Shown here: piece after piece, positions 45,673-54,065 of the stretch
Layout: each line of letters starts with the position of its first letter
How positions within the stretch are numbered: position 1 is the stretch's first letter
Source of the DNA: Candidatus Methylomirabilota bacterium
GTDB lineage: Bacteria > Methylomirabilota > Methylomirabilia > Methylomirabilales > Methylomirabilaceae
Direction: 5' to 3'
DNA length: 63,708 bases
Assembly: GCA_028870115.1 (NCBI GenBank)
Contig: JAGWQH010000042.1
Coordinates: 1 to 63,708 of the forward strand
Notes under the pieces: model-generated
What the model saw: only the letters and a program-made list of their open reading frames with translations
Told to the model about the DNA's origin: nothing
Database searches by the model: none
Translations under genes and position numbers: made by a program

Positions 45673-46278
45673 TCAAAGAATCTCCTCAGGAATGTCTCGA
45701 ACCTCTTCTTCTGTGGGGGCAAGCAGGCGGGCCAACTTCCTATCTCGACCAGTCCGCTCAGCAAGTTGAAAGGTGATCGCTTTTTCTTCCTCCGTCATCA
45801 AGCGGATGAGGTTCACCGCATCGTCGGCGTCTTTGAATCCTGTAGCCTGTAGTTTCATGGCGACAAGATGCGGTTTAGTCAGCACGGGGATGGAGACACC
45901 CGGAAGATGCTCAGCCCGCTCGATGGCCTCCAGCTCCCATGTATATCGCGCAATCAGCAGGTCCATCCGCGGATATTCGCCCCTGCGATCCTCAAGAAAG
46001 ATGATATCGTGCTTAAAGGGCTCCTCCGGAACCTTGCTCCCTTGAATCAGCTCCGCGCGAAATCGCTCCGGAAGGTGTTGCGTCAACACGGCGAAGAACG
46101 CATCAGTCCCGGACGTTCGAATCACGTCCGAGTACAGGCAGAAGTCTGCGTCAAGAGTGGTCCGCTCGATTCCATGCAGGATGACGGCATAGCCGCCGAC
46201 CACGGCCATGTCAACCTTAACGGGCAGAGCGCTGATAATGCCGCGGATTGTCTCGAAGGTATCTTTGATAGATTTCAT
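45673..46278 (-). CDS. Nucleotidyltransferase-fold protein (MNT/AbiEii-like)
   Basis: 201 residues. The N-terminal motif VVGGYAVILHGIERTTLDADF fits the polymerase-beta nucleotidyltransferase core, with a further acidic residue in RMDLLIARYTWE. KPHLVAMKLQATGFKDADDAVNLIRL is typical of the AbiEii/DUF1814-like group. ATG 46278 overlaps the upstream small gene by 62 bases. Such pairs behave as toxin-antitoxin or as stand-alone transferases; the polarity is not known here. Confidence 0.75.
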   Translation of the reverse strand: MKSIKDTFETIRGIISALPVKVDMAVVGGYAVILHGIERTTLDADFCLYSDVIRTSGTDAFFAVLTQHLPERFRAELIQGSKVPEEPFKHDIIFLEDRRGEYPRMDLLIARYTWELEAIERAEHLPGVSIPVLTKPHLVAMKLQATGFKDADDAVNLIRLMTEEEKAITFQLAERTGRDRKLARLLAPTEEEVRDIPEEIL

Positions 46279-46420
46279 AGACCGAGACCCCCTCCGCATC
46301 GGCTTTGAGGGCAAAGATGCTGGAGATCAGGCGATGCATGGCCTCCGCCCGTTCGAGGGGCGGTAGTCGAAGAAACCTTGCGCGCTCCTCGGCTTTTTTG
46401 CTGTCCAGGATGGAAGGCAT
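46217..46420 (-). CDS. Small partner of the nucleotidyltransferase
   Basis: 67 residues (MPSILDSKKAEERARFLRL then LERAEAMHRLISSIFALKAD and an EIYQRYLRDN tail), entirely helical and charged. It overlaps the nucleotidyltransferase gene by 62 bases, typical of tightly coupled two-gene modules, and is a candidate antitoxin. ATG 46438 is an alternative start. Confidence 0.6.
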   Translation of the reverse strand: MPSILDSKKAEERARFLRLPPLERAEAMHRLISSIFALKADAEGVSVYEIYQRYLRDNPRHYQRSAR

Positions 46421-46438
46421 GTGCATACTGTACCACAC

Positions 46439-46718
46439 TTCCCGCCGCTATCACCAAAAGCAAAGCCTTCTCCGCATGGAGGCCACAGCAGGCCCGTAGT
46501 GCCGGCGGCTTAACATTATGGCGCTCGTAAGACTGCTAATGGCGGAAACGATAGCCCCCGACTCTCCACTTGCCCACCCCCTTTGAGAGAGGCGCGTATG
46601 CACCAATCCTGCATTTCTACGGTGTGGCGCGAGGTCGGCTTGCGCCTGGGAGCGCGAAGGAGTATGATCCATCGGACAAGATCTGAAACGGCTCTTCTCT
46701 TAGCCGAAGAAGGGAACG
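46439..46718. other. Intergenic region between divergent small-gene pairs
   Basis: No gene or clear terminator. It should contain the divergent promoters for the nucleotidyltransferase pair and hicBA; I cannot define them. Confidence 0.4.
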
Positions 46719-46946
46719 ATGATGCGTTACTTCAAGGTGATCGTGGAGAAACATCCGGAGGGCTATGTCGCCTATCCCATGGGGCTCAAAGGGGTAGTGA
46801 TCGGCGAAGGCGAGACCTACGAGGATGCCTTGGAGGATGTGCGATCGGCCATCCGCTTCCACATCCAGACCTTTGGACCGGAGGCGCTGGAAGCCGAGTC
46901 CCCCATCCTGGACGCCTTCATTGCGGAAGCCACAGTCACGGTCTGA
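46719..46946 (+). CDS. hicB: HicB-family antitoxin
   Basis: 75 residues: MRYFKVIVEKHPEGYVAYP, the partial RNase H-like HicB fold (GEGETYEDALEDVRSAIRFHIQ). It lacks an obvious C-terminal DNA-binding domain, as in short HicB proteins. Its stop overlaps the hicA start (TGATG). It should neutralise the toxin encoded next. Confidence 0.85.
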   Translation: MMRYFKVIVEKHPEGYVAYPMGLKGVVIGEGETYEDALEDVRSAIRFHIQTFGPEALEAESPILDAFIAEATVTV

Positions 46947-47197
46947 TGCCCAACTTTCCGGTGGAGGCCCAGAAAACAAGAGCCATCAAGCCCCTGGAGC
47001 GGCTGGGCTTCCAGGTGGTCCGAGAGGGGCCGCATCTGGCGATGGTGCGCAAGAACCCGGATGGGACGCAAACATCCCTCACCATACCTAATCACTCCGA
47101 CATCAGAGGCTCGACCCTCCGCACCATCTGCATCCAAGCGAGTATCGCCCAAGACGAATTCCTCAAGGCCTACGAAGAGACATGCGTCGGGACTTGA
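46946..47197 (+). CDS. hicA: HicA-family mRNA interferase toxin
   Basis: 83 residues. Double-stranded-RNA-binding fold: KPLERLGFQVVREGPHLAMVRKN (catalytic His in GPH), then SLTIPNHSDIRGSTLRTICIQA. These toxins cleave mRNA in translation-independent fashion. Antitoxin-first order (hicB-hicA) is the less common one. Start ATG 46946 overlaps the hicB stop. Confidence 0.85.
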   Translation: MPNFPVEAQKTRAIKPLERLGFQVVREGPHLAMVRKNPDGTQTSLTIPNHSDIRGSTLRTICIQASIAQDEFLKAYEETCVGT

Positions 47198-47594
47198 TGA
47201 ATCCGCGAATGCGCGGTGAGCTTTATAGCACCACTATTCCCGCGCCCTGACTCTCCCCGTTTCAGTCCGATGTGCCCCCGCCTATCCTGTGTAATAAACG
47301 CTCCACCGAAGTGCGTCAGGTTCTTGGCCAGAGCAAAACACATGCCCTTAACCGCACTATATCAAGGTGAAAGAAGATTCTCACGTTGGAATGATCTTTC
47401 GGCCTATTGATTCGCCTGTCTGCCAATTGTCTGAGTCGAGATCAAATTGAAGGAGAAGTCAATTCCATTGGAAACCTTAACGCAATGCTCAGCCGCGCGT
47501 AGCGCTTCGGTCTCATGAGCGAAAGTTAGGCTCAACAATTCAGAATGTCCCTTTTTCTTTTTTCAACCCAGCAGTTGGGTGGAAGCGCGCCAAA
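47198..47594. other. Non-coding gap after hicBA
   Basis: No convincing gene. A minus-strand stretch without ATG (about 47560-47410, including HETEALRAAEHCVKVSNG) may be a short remnant but is not supported further. Confidence 0.4.
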
Positions 47595-47632
47595 AGAGAA
47601 ACCCGGTCCCAAACGGGGGACCGGGTTTCTCT
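47595..47632. terminator. Strong terminator-like hairpin
   Basis: AGAGAAACCCGGTCCC (47595-47610) pairs with GGGACCGGGTTTCTCT (47617-47632). Lies just downstream of the beta-helix gene; the A/T-rich stem ends could serve both strands. Confidence 0.75.
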
Positions 47633-47675
47633 GGCTTGTCAGCCGGAGACTACAATAGGCCAAGAGCTAATTCGC

Positions 47676-48963
47676 TTACTCCTTCCCGCCGAGCTGGTCG
47701 GGAGCGACTGGCAGTTCAACACAGGGGGCCTGTGGTGCTCCCCCGCCATAACCGTAATTGTTTGCGGCAGCCCAACTAGGGTTATTGAACTGGATGTCGA
47801 ACACGTAGTAGCCGTTCGACGCCGGGTAGTTGAGGCTCTCGTTTTGGAAGATACCGCGGAAATGTCTGCTAATGCTTCGATATGATCTTGTCGCCCGGTT
47901 GTGCGATGGCCTGCTCACCTGCCAGTAGCGCACCTATGCGCCGAATGTTATTAAATACATAAGTGCCGCTCGTGTACGAATAGGTGCGCAAGTCCTTCGG
48001 CGGCTTGGGTCCAGTCGCATACGCACTGTCAAACTTGTTCTCATTAAAATACATTTTCCAGTCGAACTGGCTGTTGTCGTACGTTCCGCGTGCGCGAATG
48101 TGCCCCTCTTTTAGGAGTTGCAAAGAATCACTAGAGTCGAAGGTATTGACAAATGTGTTATCGCGGATGACCGCGCCGCCCACCGAATAGATGAACCACT
48201 CCACGCCCGTGTCGGATCCGTTGAAGCTGATCGAAGGCCAATAGTTCGAGTTGGCGAACTTATTTTTCTTGATCACCCGGCCCTTTACCGGTCCAGAAAA
48301 GCCGGCTCCATTCGCGATGTCTATGCTGACTCCGTCCTGGAAGTTGTTGCCCTCGATACGATAGCTCCGCAAGTGCGAGCTATTGTTGATCGTATCAAAA
48401 CTGAAGTCGTTTATGTAGACGCTCCCCCCGATATCAGAGATGTCGCAGTCACTAAGAGTGAAATCGTCGCCGATGACCTCGATCGTCTTGTTCTGGCCGT
48501 GAAGGTTCACGCCGATCCCCAGCCCGCTGATTGTGACCCCGTCGCCCTCGACGAAGATGCCGCTGGGACCGAAGTCGCTGGTCGAATTGGTCGTGATGAA
48601 GGCCTTGACCTCGCGGTAGTTATCAATACGCTCGCCATCCGTATCGACGCCGCGAATCGTAATCCCGCTCCTGTTCAAGCCGATGAAGAGCCCGAACTGA
48701 TAGGTGCCTCCGATTGATGCGAGCGTGCGACCGCTGGCGGTTTCCGTGTAGTTGCCAGGGTAAACGTCGATGGTGTTACCAGGGCTCGCCGCGTCGATAG
48801 CAGCCTGGATGGTTGTTTTGCAACCATGCGCGCCAAGAGGCTCCGCACACTGCGCGCCAGCGTGTTCATCCTCTGCGTATGCCAGACCGAATGCACTGGT
48901 GCTAAGGAAAAGCATTGTAAGAATGACTGTGAGTTCCCTCGACGTTTTCAGGAAAGCTCTCAT
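47676..48963 (-). pseudogene. Secreted right-handed beta-helix protein, frameshifted near the C-terminus
   Basis: A signal peptide (VILTMLFLSTSAFGLAYA) precedes a parallel beta-helix domain. It opens CKTTIQAAIDAASPGNTIDV, a pectate-lyase/NosD-like start, with repeated turns (SGITIRGVDTDGERIDN, GVTISGLGIG, DDFTLSDCDISDIGG). Frame 1 stops at 47869 after GDKIISKH. The downstream frame continues without break as RHFRGIFQNESLNYPASNGYYVFDIQ to LGGKE (stop 47676). A one-base shift around 47872-47880 would join them. It is either a real mutation or a sequencing error. AAGGAG precedes the ATG. Confidence 0.75.
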
Positions 48964-49191
48964 AATGATTGTCTCCTTGTTGTTGAGAAGATAGAAAATC
49001 GCTTTTGTCTATTCGACTGGAGAACAGAAACCGCACGTGATAAATGAGCCTATTCTCACGTGATATTACCTGTGTTGCCGTCTATCGCATTAACCCAGCT
49101 GCCAGCGTAAGGGTTAAAATCTTTTGCTTTTTGATCCTAACACCTCGTTTCATCATCCCATAGAGCATCTCCTCCTTCTGGGCCTGCTTCG

Positions 49192-49533
49192 TCAGAAAAG
49201 AACGTAAGGCTCGCGAAGAACCCACACAAACCCGCCGAGCCGGAGAATTCGCTTGAACAGGTTGTTTTCCGGCTGTTTTCGGGCCTGACAATATGGCGGT
49301 GGTCGCTTAGCGTCAATACGCCTTTTGGCGGATATGATCTGTCCTCGCAAAACAGGAGAGGCGATGTTCCTTGCCTCGTCTCTTTGAATCGCCATTACCG
49401 CCTTTCCCGGCATCCCTCGGTTGTTGATAGCCATAACGTCGCTGGCGCCAAGTCGCAAAGCCTCAAAAACAATCCCTTCATCGCAATCCGTCGGTAGAAC
49501 TATGGCAAGGTCTTCAGATAACTGAGCCCGAAC
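49192..49533 (-). pseudogene. Remnant resembling a response-regulator receiver
   Basis: The open stretch reads LSEDLAIVLPTDCDEGIVFEALRLGASDVMAINNRG. This follows the beta3-alpha4-beta5 pattern of receiver domains (EALRLGAxD), but there is no phosphorylation-site half. It starts directly after the stop of the transposase fragment and decays after ~45 residues. The gap 48964-49191 holds only the promoter region of the beta-helix gene and a signal-peptide-like fragment. Confidence 0.35.
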
Positions 49534-49635
49534 CTACTTATCCTTTTGCGCAACAACTAATCGTACCCGGTCTCGATCCACGGTCCATGGCTCCAACGAT
49601 CCCAACAGGAGCCGGTACAGTTCAGTATCGCGCAT
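49534..49635 (-). mobile_element. Possible ISL3-type transposase N-terminal fragment
   Basis: 33 codons, MRDTELYRLLLGSLEPWTVD..., matching the conserved start of ISL3-family transposases (LYxxLLGLxxPWxV). GGAGGG precedes the ATG. It stops at TAG, so only a fragment remains. Confidence 0.4.
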
Positions 49636-49671
49636 GATGACCCTCCTTGTTTGAGATTGAGGAAGGTATCT

Positions 49672-49837
49672 ATGCCAGGACATTTACTCACGACAAGACA
49701 AGCGGAAGAACCACAAGTCAACCTGGATAGGAGAATTAGCACAACTCTGACGCAATTGCTCGCGGCCGCGCGTGAGTTGGGCAACAGCGGCCACTATAAC
49801 TTGGCGATTTTAGAGAGGAAGGGATGGTGGGCAGGGG
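49672..49837 (+). pseudogene. Gene fragment interrupted at the tRNA-Phe scar
   Basis: ATG 49672 with GAGGAAGG upstream opens MPGHLLTTRQAEEPQVNLDR to AARELGNSGHYNLAILERKG. Then the frame runs into the tRNA-derived sequence at 49825. A coding region probably cut by integration; family unknown. Confidence 0.3.
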
Positions 49838-49866
49838 CGGAATCGAACCGTCGACACCAGGATTTT
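49825..49866 (-). tRNA. 3' fragment of tRNA-Phe (attachment-site scar)
   Basis: Reading the minus strand, 42 nt begin AAAATCCTGGTGTC in the anticodon loop, run through the T-arm GACGGTTCGATTCCGCC and end CCTGCCCACCA. The 5' half of the tRNA is absent. tRNA-Phe (GAA) is inferred from the AAAATCCTGGTGTC context. Confidence 0.7.
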
Positions 49867-50044
49867 GAGACCGACCAAGCCTATCTCCGCAACCTCGCGT
49901 CAACAGTGGAGTCACTGAACATTGACGCGGGGAGGGGTAGAACATACCGTAGCGACCAAGGCAGACAAAATACGCTGTTTTCGGAGACTGAACTGGCACC
50001 AAAGGTGCCGCCAGATTTGTCGACGAATGCCGCAGATACCCCGC

Positions 50045-50073
50045 TTGACACGTCATCTCCTCGGGCCTATAGT
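50045..50073 (+). promoter_or_regulatory. Promoter of the XRE-ImmA pair
   Basis: TTGACA (50045-50050), 17-bp spacer, TATAGT (50068-50073). One of the best sigma-70 matches in the window. Confidence 0.8.
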
Positions 50074-50090
50074 TATATAGGTCATATAAC
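50072..50090 (+). promoter_or_regulatory. Candidate operator for the XRE regulator
   Basis: GTTATAT-AGGTC-ATATAAC, a perfect 7-bp inverted repeat overlapping the -10 box and the expected start site. It is well placed for autorepression by the protein encoded at 50110. Confidence 0.65.
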
Positions 50091-50109
50091 AGTCACACGG
50101 GAGGAGACG

Positions 50110-50505
50110 ATGGTCACCCATCACGCCTTTGGAACATACCTTCGAGAGTGCCGTCTCAAGGCCGGGTATGGCCTCCGCAGCTTGGCTGAAGCGATCGACA
50201 TGCAGCCGTCCAACCTTAGCAATGTGGAACATGGACGAGTAGCCCCTCCGCAAGATCCCGCAGTGTTGGCGAACATTGCCGACACCCTCGGCCTCCCCGA
50301 GGGGTCTGCGGAGCGTACGCGATTGTTTGATCTCGCGGTCGCCCACAAACAGCCTGCCTTACCGCCGGATGTCGCGGCCTTTGCTTCAAAGACTCCAGGG
50401 ATTCCGGTACTGCTTCGCACGATCGAGAATAAGCGGCTCACCCGAGAGGACTTAACTAAGCTGACGGACTATATCAACCAGCGCCTCGGAAAGCCCCAAC
50501 GGTGA
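50110..50505 (+). CDS. XRE-family transcriptional regulator
   Basis: 131 residues. Helix-turn-helix FGTYLRECRLKAGYGLRSLAEAIDMQPSNLSNVEHGRVAPP in the first half, then a C-terminal tail (ENKRLTREDLTKLTDYINQRL) typical of partners of ImmA-like proteins. GGGAGGAG precedes ATG 50110. GTGA overlap with the next gene. Probably represses its own promoter. Confidence 0.9.
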   Translation: MVTHHAFGTYLRECRLKAGYGLRSLAEAIDMQPSNLSNVEHGRVAPPQDPAVLANIADTLGLPEGSAERTRLFDLAVAHKQPALPPDVAAFASKTPGIPVLLRTIENKRLTREDLTKLTDYINQRLGKPQR

Positions 50506-51146
50506 AGATCGAAGACGTTCCCGCCTACTCCATTCCCAGACTAGAACAGATTGCCAAACTCCTCTTGGAAGAACGCTGGCTTGGGCTAACAATCCCAATT
50601 GATATCGACTATATCGTGGAGCAGGAACCGGACACGATCCTTGACTACCTGCCCGGATTACGAACGGTTCACGGCGTCGCGGGCGCGGTGATCAGCCACC
50701 CCCAAGAGGCCCGCTTCACCATCCTGGTCGATAGGGAGGTTGCGGATGGCAATCTTTCTTTCTATCGCTTCACAGTCGCTGAAGAGTTTGCTCACCTCAA
50801 GCTCCATCGGAAACTGCTGGCGACGGTGACATCAGTGGAAGAGGTCATCCAGCTTCATGAATCGGAGCGATACCACGAAATTGATCGAAACGCGAAGTGG
50901 CTTGCGTCGGCGTTACTGATTCCTCCCGGGCCTGGGCTTGAGGATGCTCACCGACTGTATCCTGAGATGGTTCGCCGCGTGGGGTTTACGAACCCCGAAG
51001 CGGTCAAAGCCTACGTCGTAGATCGACTGAGCCGGAAGTATCTCGTGTCCCCTCAGGTCATGCGTATCCGATTGCAGTGTTGGCCTGTCGATGCGTTGAA
51101 GAAGATCGACACCGCCGTGAGGGAGGAGTTGGACTTCCTGGAGTGA
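50502..51146 (+). CDS. ImmA/IrrE-type metallopeptidase-fold protein with altered metal motif
   Basis: 214 residues of the COG2856 type. The usual HExxH in AHELGH reads VAEEFAHLKLH (residues ~92-102), so the first histidine is replaced by Glu while the second His and a downstream LHESERYHEIDRNA-type stretch remain. It pairs with the XRE regulator, as toxins or derepressor proteases do in TA and phage-regulatory modules. Proteolytic activity is doubtful. Confidence 0.85.
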   Translation: MKIEDVPAYSIPRLEQIAKLLLEERWLGLTIPIDIDYIVEQEPDTILDYLPGLRTVHGVAGAVISHPQEARFTILVDREVADGNLSFYRFTVAEEFAHLKLHRKLLATVTSVEEVIQLHESERYHEIDRNAKWLASALLIPPGPGLEDAHRLYPEMVRRVGFTNPEAVKAYVVDRLSRKYLVSPQVMRIRLQCWPVDALKKIDTAVREELDFLE

Positions 51147-51359
51147 GGTTGTCATAAGCCGACACAGAGGAACGGACGATACCCCCCGAACTGTGAGGCC
51201 GGTGGTAGCGGCACGATAAGGAATGAAGGAATAGGAGATCTGGAGCCAGACGGGAGGAAGGCGATCGTGTTGATCTCAAGGAGCGTGAGGAAGATATTGA
51301 ATATGGGATCTTCCGGAAATTGTGCTATTCGCTGAACTTCCCCTCCACGACCTACCGAA

Positions 51360-54065
51360 TTACCATGGCGCCGAGAGGCGATCGACGACATCCCGCCGCG
51401 CAAGCACACGCGAGCACAATTCCCAGCGGTCCTTGTCCGGGTCGATGGTTTCCTGGTATCGCATCTCGAAGACGTCGCGCGCTTGCTGCCGAAGATGGAT
51501 GTACTCGTCCATCATGGCTTCCAGATCCTCCACGTTCTCGATCCATTCGTCTTCGATCGTATCCGGCAGGCCGCCGAAGATATCGTACCGGTCCTTCATA
51601 CGGCGCGATATAACTTGATAGACCTTTTCGTCCTGGGTTTCGTGATAGACGAGGTTGAGCATATCCACGGTCCGCCGTGCCTGTCCGAGTCGTTTGATCC
51701 GGCCAAGCCGCTGCTCAAGCCGTGACGGATTCCACGGCAGATCGACGTTGATGAGCGTACCGAGGGTCTGCAGGTTCAACCCCTCACATCCGGCATCGGT
51801 GGCGACAAGAAGGCGAACCTCACGCTTCTTGACGGCAGCCTTGATGTCCTCACGCTCGACCGAGGCGAAGTCCTCACCGCGGAAGAGACCGCTCTTGCCC
51901 GCGCCCGCATAGACGCCAACGGGCTCGCCCGGCAACAATTTCGCCAGTTCTGCGCCGACACAATACACCGTGTCGTAGTACTGGCTGAAGACGATGCAGC
52001 CGTGCTCGAGCCAGGTCTTGCCCTCGGTGCGATGCTCTGTAAGGAAGTACCTGACCGCGGCGAGTTTCGGGTCGCGAGCTTCCGGACGCGACAATTCCTC
52101 GACAATCGTGCGCAGGTGTCCTGTTTCTTCAGGCGTAAGCGCACTGAGCGCCTCTTCGATCAGCTTCGTCTGTTCCTCGTCCTCAAGAACCTCGCGCCGC
52201 AGCATCTTTTTGGCCGTTGACCGGCCTGACGCGAAGCTCGAACAGATGCGTTGCAGGAGCAACGTCTTCATGAACCCGGCCGCCCTGGTACGCTTTTGTA
52301 ATGCGTCCGTGAACGCTTCCGCTGCCCGATAAGCGAGATCGAACGGGTGATTTGTCAGCAAGCCAAGGCCGCTGAATCCGACGCCCGTGTATGCAGCAGC
52401 CGGCGCATCCGGGTCGGGATGGATATCCACACCGACCTTCTCCAGCAGCCCGGCGTCCTCCAACGTCTGCCGGCGGCGCAGCACCGTATGGCGCACAATC
52501 GGGTTATGCTCGCGCAGGAATCCGTGAGCGAGGGCTTGCCCGAGTTCCTGCTTTTCCAGGAATCCCAGCGAACCGAAGCCGCGATCGGTAAAAAAAGTCT
52601 GGTCGGGAAGCCCCAATTGCAGCCGCAGCGCTGCGAACAGGGCGTCCTCGCTGGCGGGAGGCAACGGGTTACGAAGCCACTCCCAGGCGTCCTTCTCATC
52701 CGACGGCCTCTCCTCGCCCTTCACAGTGGGAAGCGCCCTCTCCCAGTCAGGCCATTTTGCAAACGGTTCGCGCCCGAGAACGAAGTCTGCGCCGGAACTC
52801 AGAATTCGCAGCAGATCCCACAACTCGCGTACCTCGGTCTGGATCGGCGTCGCCGTTCCGAGCAGTAAGTTCCTCGTACGCGCCCCGATCCGAATCATGA
52901 AGTCGAGCAAGTTGTTCGGTTCACCCTTTTTCTCTCCCAGCCCACCGCGCCGTCTTGCCTTGTGCGCCTCGTCGAGAACCACCGTCCCATACTTGCGTTC
53001 GAGCAGGTACCGGCGCTCTTCGGAATTGTGGACGATCAATCCGGTGGACACGATGGCAATACGAAATGGGCAGCGGGCGATGTCCTCCGGCCCGCGCGTC
53101 TTGATAACGTGGCCCTTCGCATCGATCCACTCTTTCTTCGTGGACAACCAGACCGCGCTCGGAATGCCGAGCTTGTCCGTCAGCTCTACCTGCCACTGCA
53201 GCGTCAGCGTCGAGGGGCAGAGGATGAGCACCGGGCCGTCGTCCAGCAAGGCGGAGATCATCGCGCTCGCGCCCAGTGAGAGCGTCTTGCCGACGCCGAC
53301 CTCATCGGCGAGCAGCAGGCGCGCCTTGCCGTAGGTCTCGCGATGCTGGAGGAACATCGTCACGAATGAGCGCTGCCACGGCTGGAGTTGTTCTCCACCC
53401 CGGTAGATCGGACTTTCGACAAGCGCGGCCGCGGGCAGTTCCTCAGTCGTCGCGTCCTCGAAGCGGATCTCCACGCGATCGGCGACGCGCTTGATCTCCT
53501 CGATGATGGCGTCGGGCAGCGGATAGGCGTCCTTCCAGAGCGCCTCAAACTCTTCTTCGACCCAGGTAACGCCTTCCGGCGAAGGGTCCTCCCAGAGGAT
53601 TTCGTAGTTCTCCGCAAAGGCGCTCCTGGTTTCATTGATCGAGCCCAGGAAACAGGTCTTCGATCCGTCGGCCGCTTCGATGACGCCGGCCTTGCCGTGG
53701 ATGAAGACACGGTCTCTCGGCACCACGCGGATCTCGACCCGACCGCTCGTCAGCAGATCATGCAACCGTCGATAGCGTTCCCGGTGCAGCAGCGCTTCGA
53801 CCTCCGACGGCGCTTCGTTCCAACGCTCCTTCAGCGCGGTCTCGCGGACGTGCTTCGAGACGGCCACATCGGCGGCGTCCAGCTCACTGTTGCAGACGAT
53901 CTGCACCTTGGGGATCGCGGCAATCTCTTCACCGACAAGCTCGAAGATCGAACTGCGGAAGTAGCCGGCGATGCGCCTGTAGGACTTCGCCTCCTTCAGC
54001 CTCACGCTGAGGAAGGAGTGGTCGAGGCGCTGGCGACGAGAGGAGAAACGGTTCAGCGCATTCAT
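51360..54065 (-). CDS. PLD-domain/SNF2-family helicase of the defence operon
   Basis: 901 residues. An N-terminal phospholipase-D-like nuclease module has HxK at H123/K125 (FIHGKAGVIE) and GSINET at 141-146, one HKD half-site. The C-terminal two-thirds is a SNF2-like ATPase: Walker A DEVGVGKT (254-261), DEAH (366-369), GTATPIQT and QRLGRIKRLGQ. It would translocate on DNA or dismantle complexes, with the PLD part possibly cutting. Last gene of a five-gene operon, joined to the preceding gene by a one-base overlap. Confidence 0.92.
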   Translation of the reverse strand: MNALNRFSSRRQRLDHSFLSVRLKEAKSYRRIAGYFRSSIFELVGEEIAAIPKVQIVCNSELDAADVAVSKHVRETALKERWNEAPSEVEALLHRERYRRLHDLLTSGRVEIRVVPRDRVFIHGKAGVIEAADGSKTCFLGSINETRSAFAENYEILWEDPSPEGVTWVEEEFEALWKDAYPLPDAIIEEIKRVADRVEIRFEDATTEELPAAALVESPIYRGGEQLQPWQRSFVTMFLQHRETYGKARLLLADEVGVGKTLSLGASAMISALLDDGPVLILCPSTLTLQWQVELTDKLGIPSAVWLSTKKEWIDAKGHVIKTRGPEDIARCPFRIAIVSTGLIVHNSEERRYLLERKYGTVVLDEAHKARRRGGLGEKKGEPNNLLDFMIRIGARTRNLLLGTATPIQTEVRELWDLLRILSSGADFVLGREPFAKWPDWERALPTVKGEERPSDEKDAWEWLRNPLPPASEDALFAALRLQLGLPDQTFFTDRGFGSLGFLEKQELGQALAHGFLREHNPIVRHTVLRRRQTLEDAGLLEKVGVDIHPDPDAPAAAYTGVGFSGLGLLTNHPFDLAYRAAEAFTDALQKRTRAAGFMKTLLLQRICSSFASGRSTAKKMLRREVLEDEEQTKLIEEALSALTPEETGHLRTIVEELSRPEARDPKLAAVRYFLTEHRTEGKTWLEHGCIVFSQYYDTVYCVGAELAKLLPGEPVGVYAGAGKSGLFRGEDFASVEREDIKAAVKKREVRLLVATDAGCEGLNLQTLGTLINVDLPWNPSRLEQRLGRIKRLGQARRTVDMLNLVYHETQDEKVYQVISRRMKDRYDIFGGLPDTIEDEWIENVEDLEAMMDEYIHLRQQARDVFEMRYQETIDPDKDRWELCSRVLARRDVVDRLSAPW

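Noticed and set aside
49825-49900. Complete tRNA gene
   Set aside because: Only the 3' 42 nt match; no D-arm or 5' acceptor strand is present.
49651-50505. One long 284-residue gene ending in the HTH protein
   Set aside because: The upstream half runs through the tRNA scar, promoter and operator; the HTH protein has its own ribosome site and ATG at 50110.
51147-51359. Small gene between the ImmA-like protein and the helicase
   Set aside because: Open frames exist but none has a ribosome site or protein-like composition; it is probably just the convergent intergenic region.
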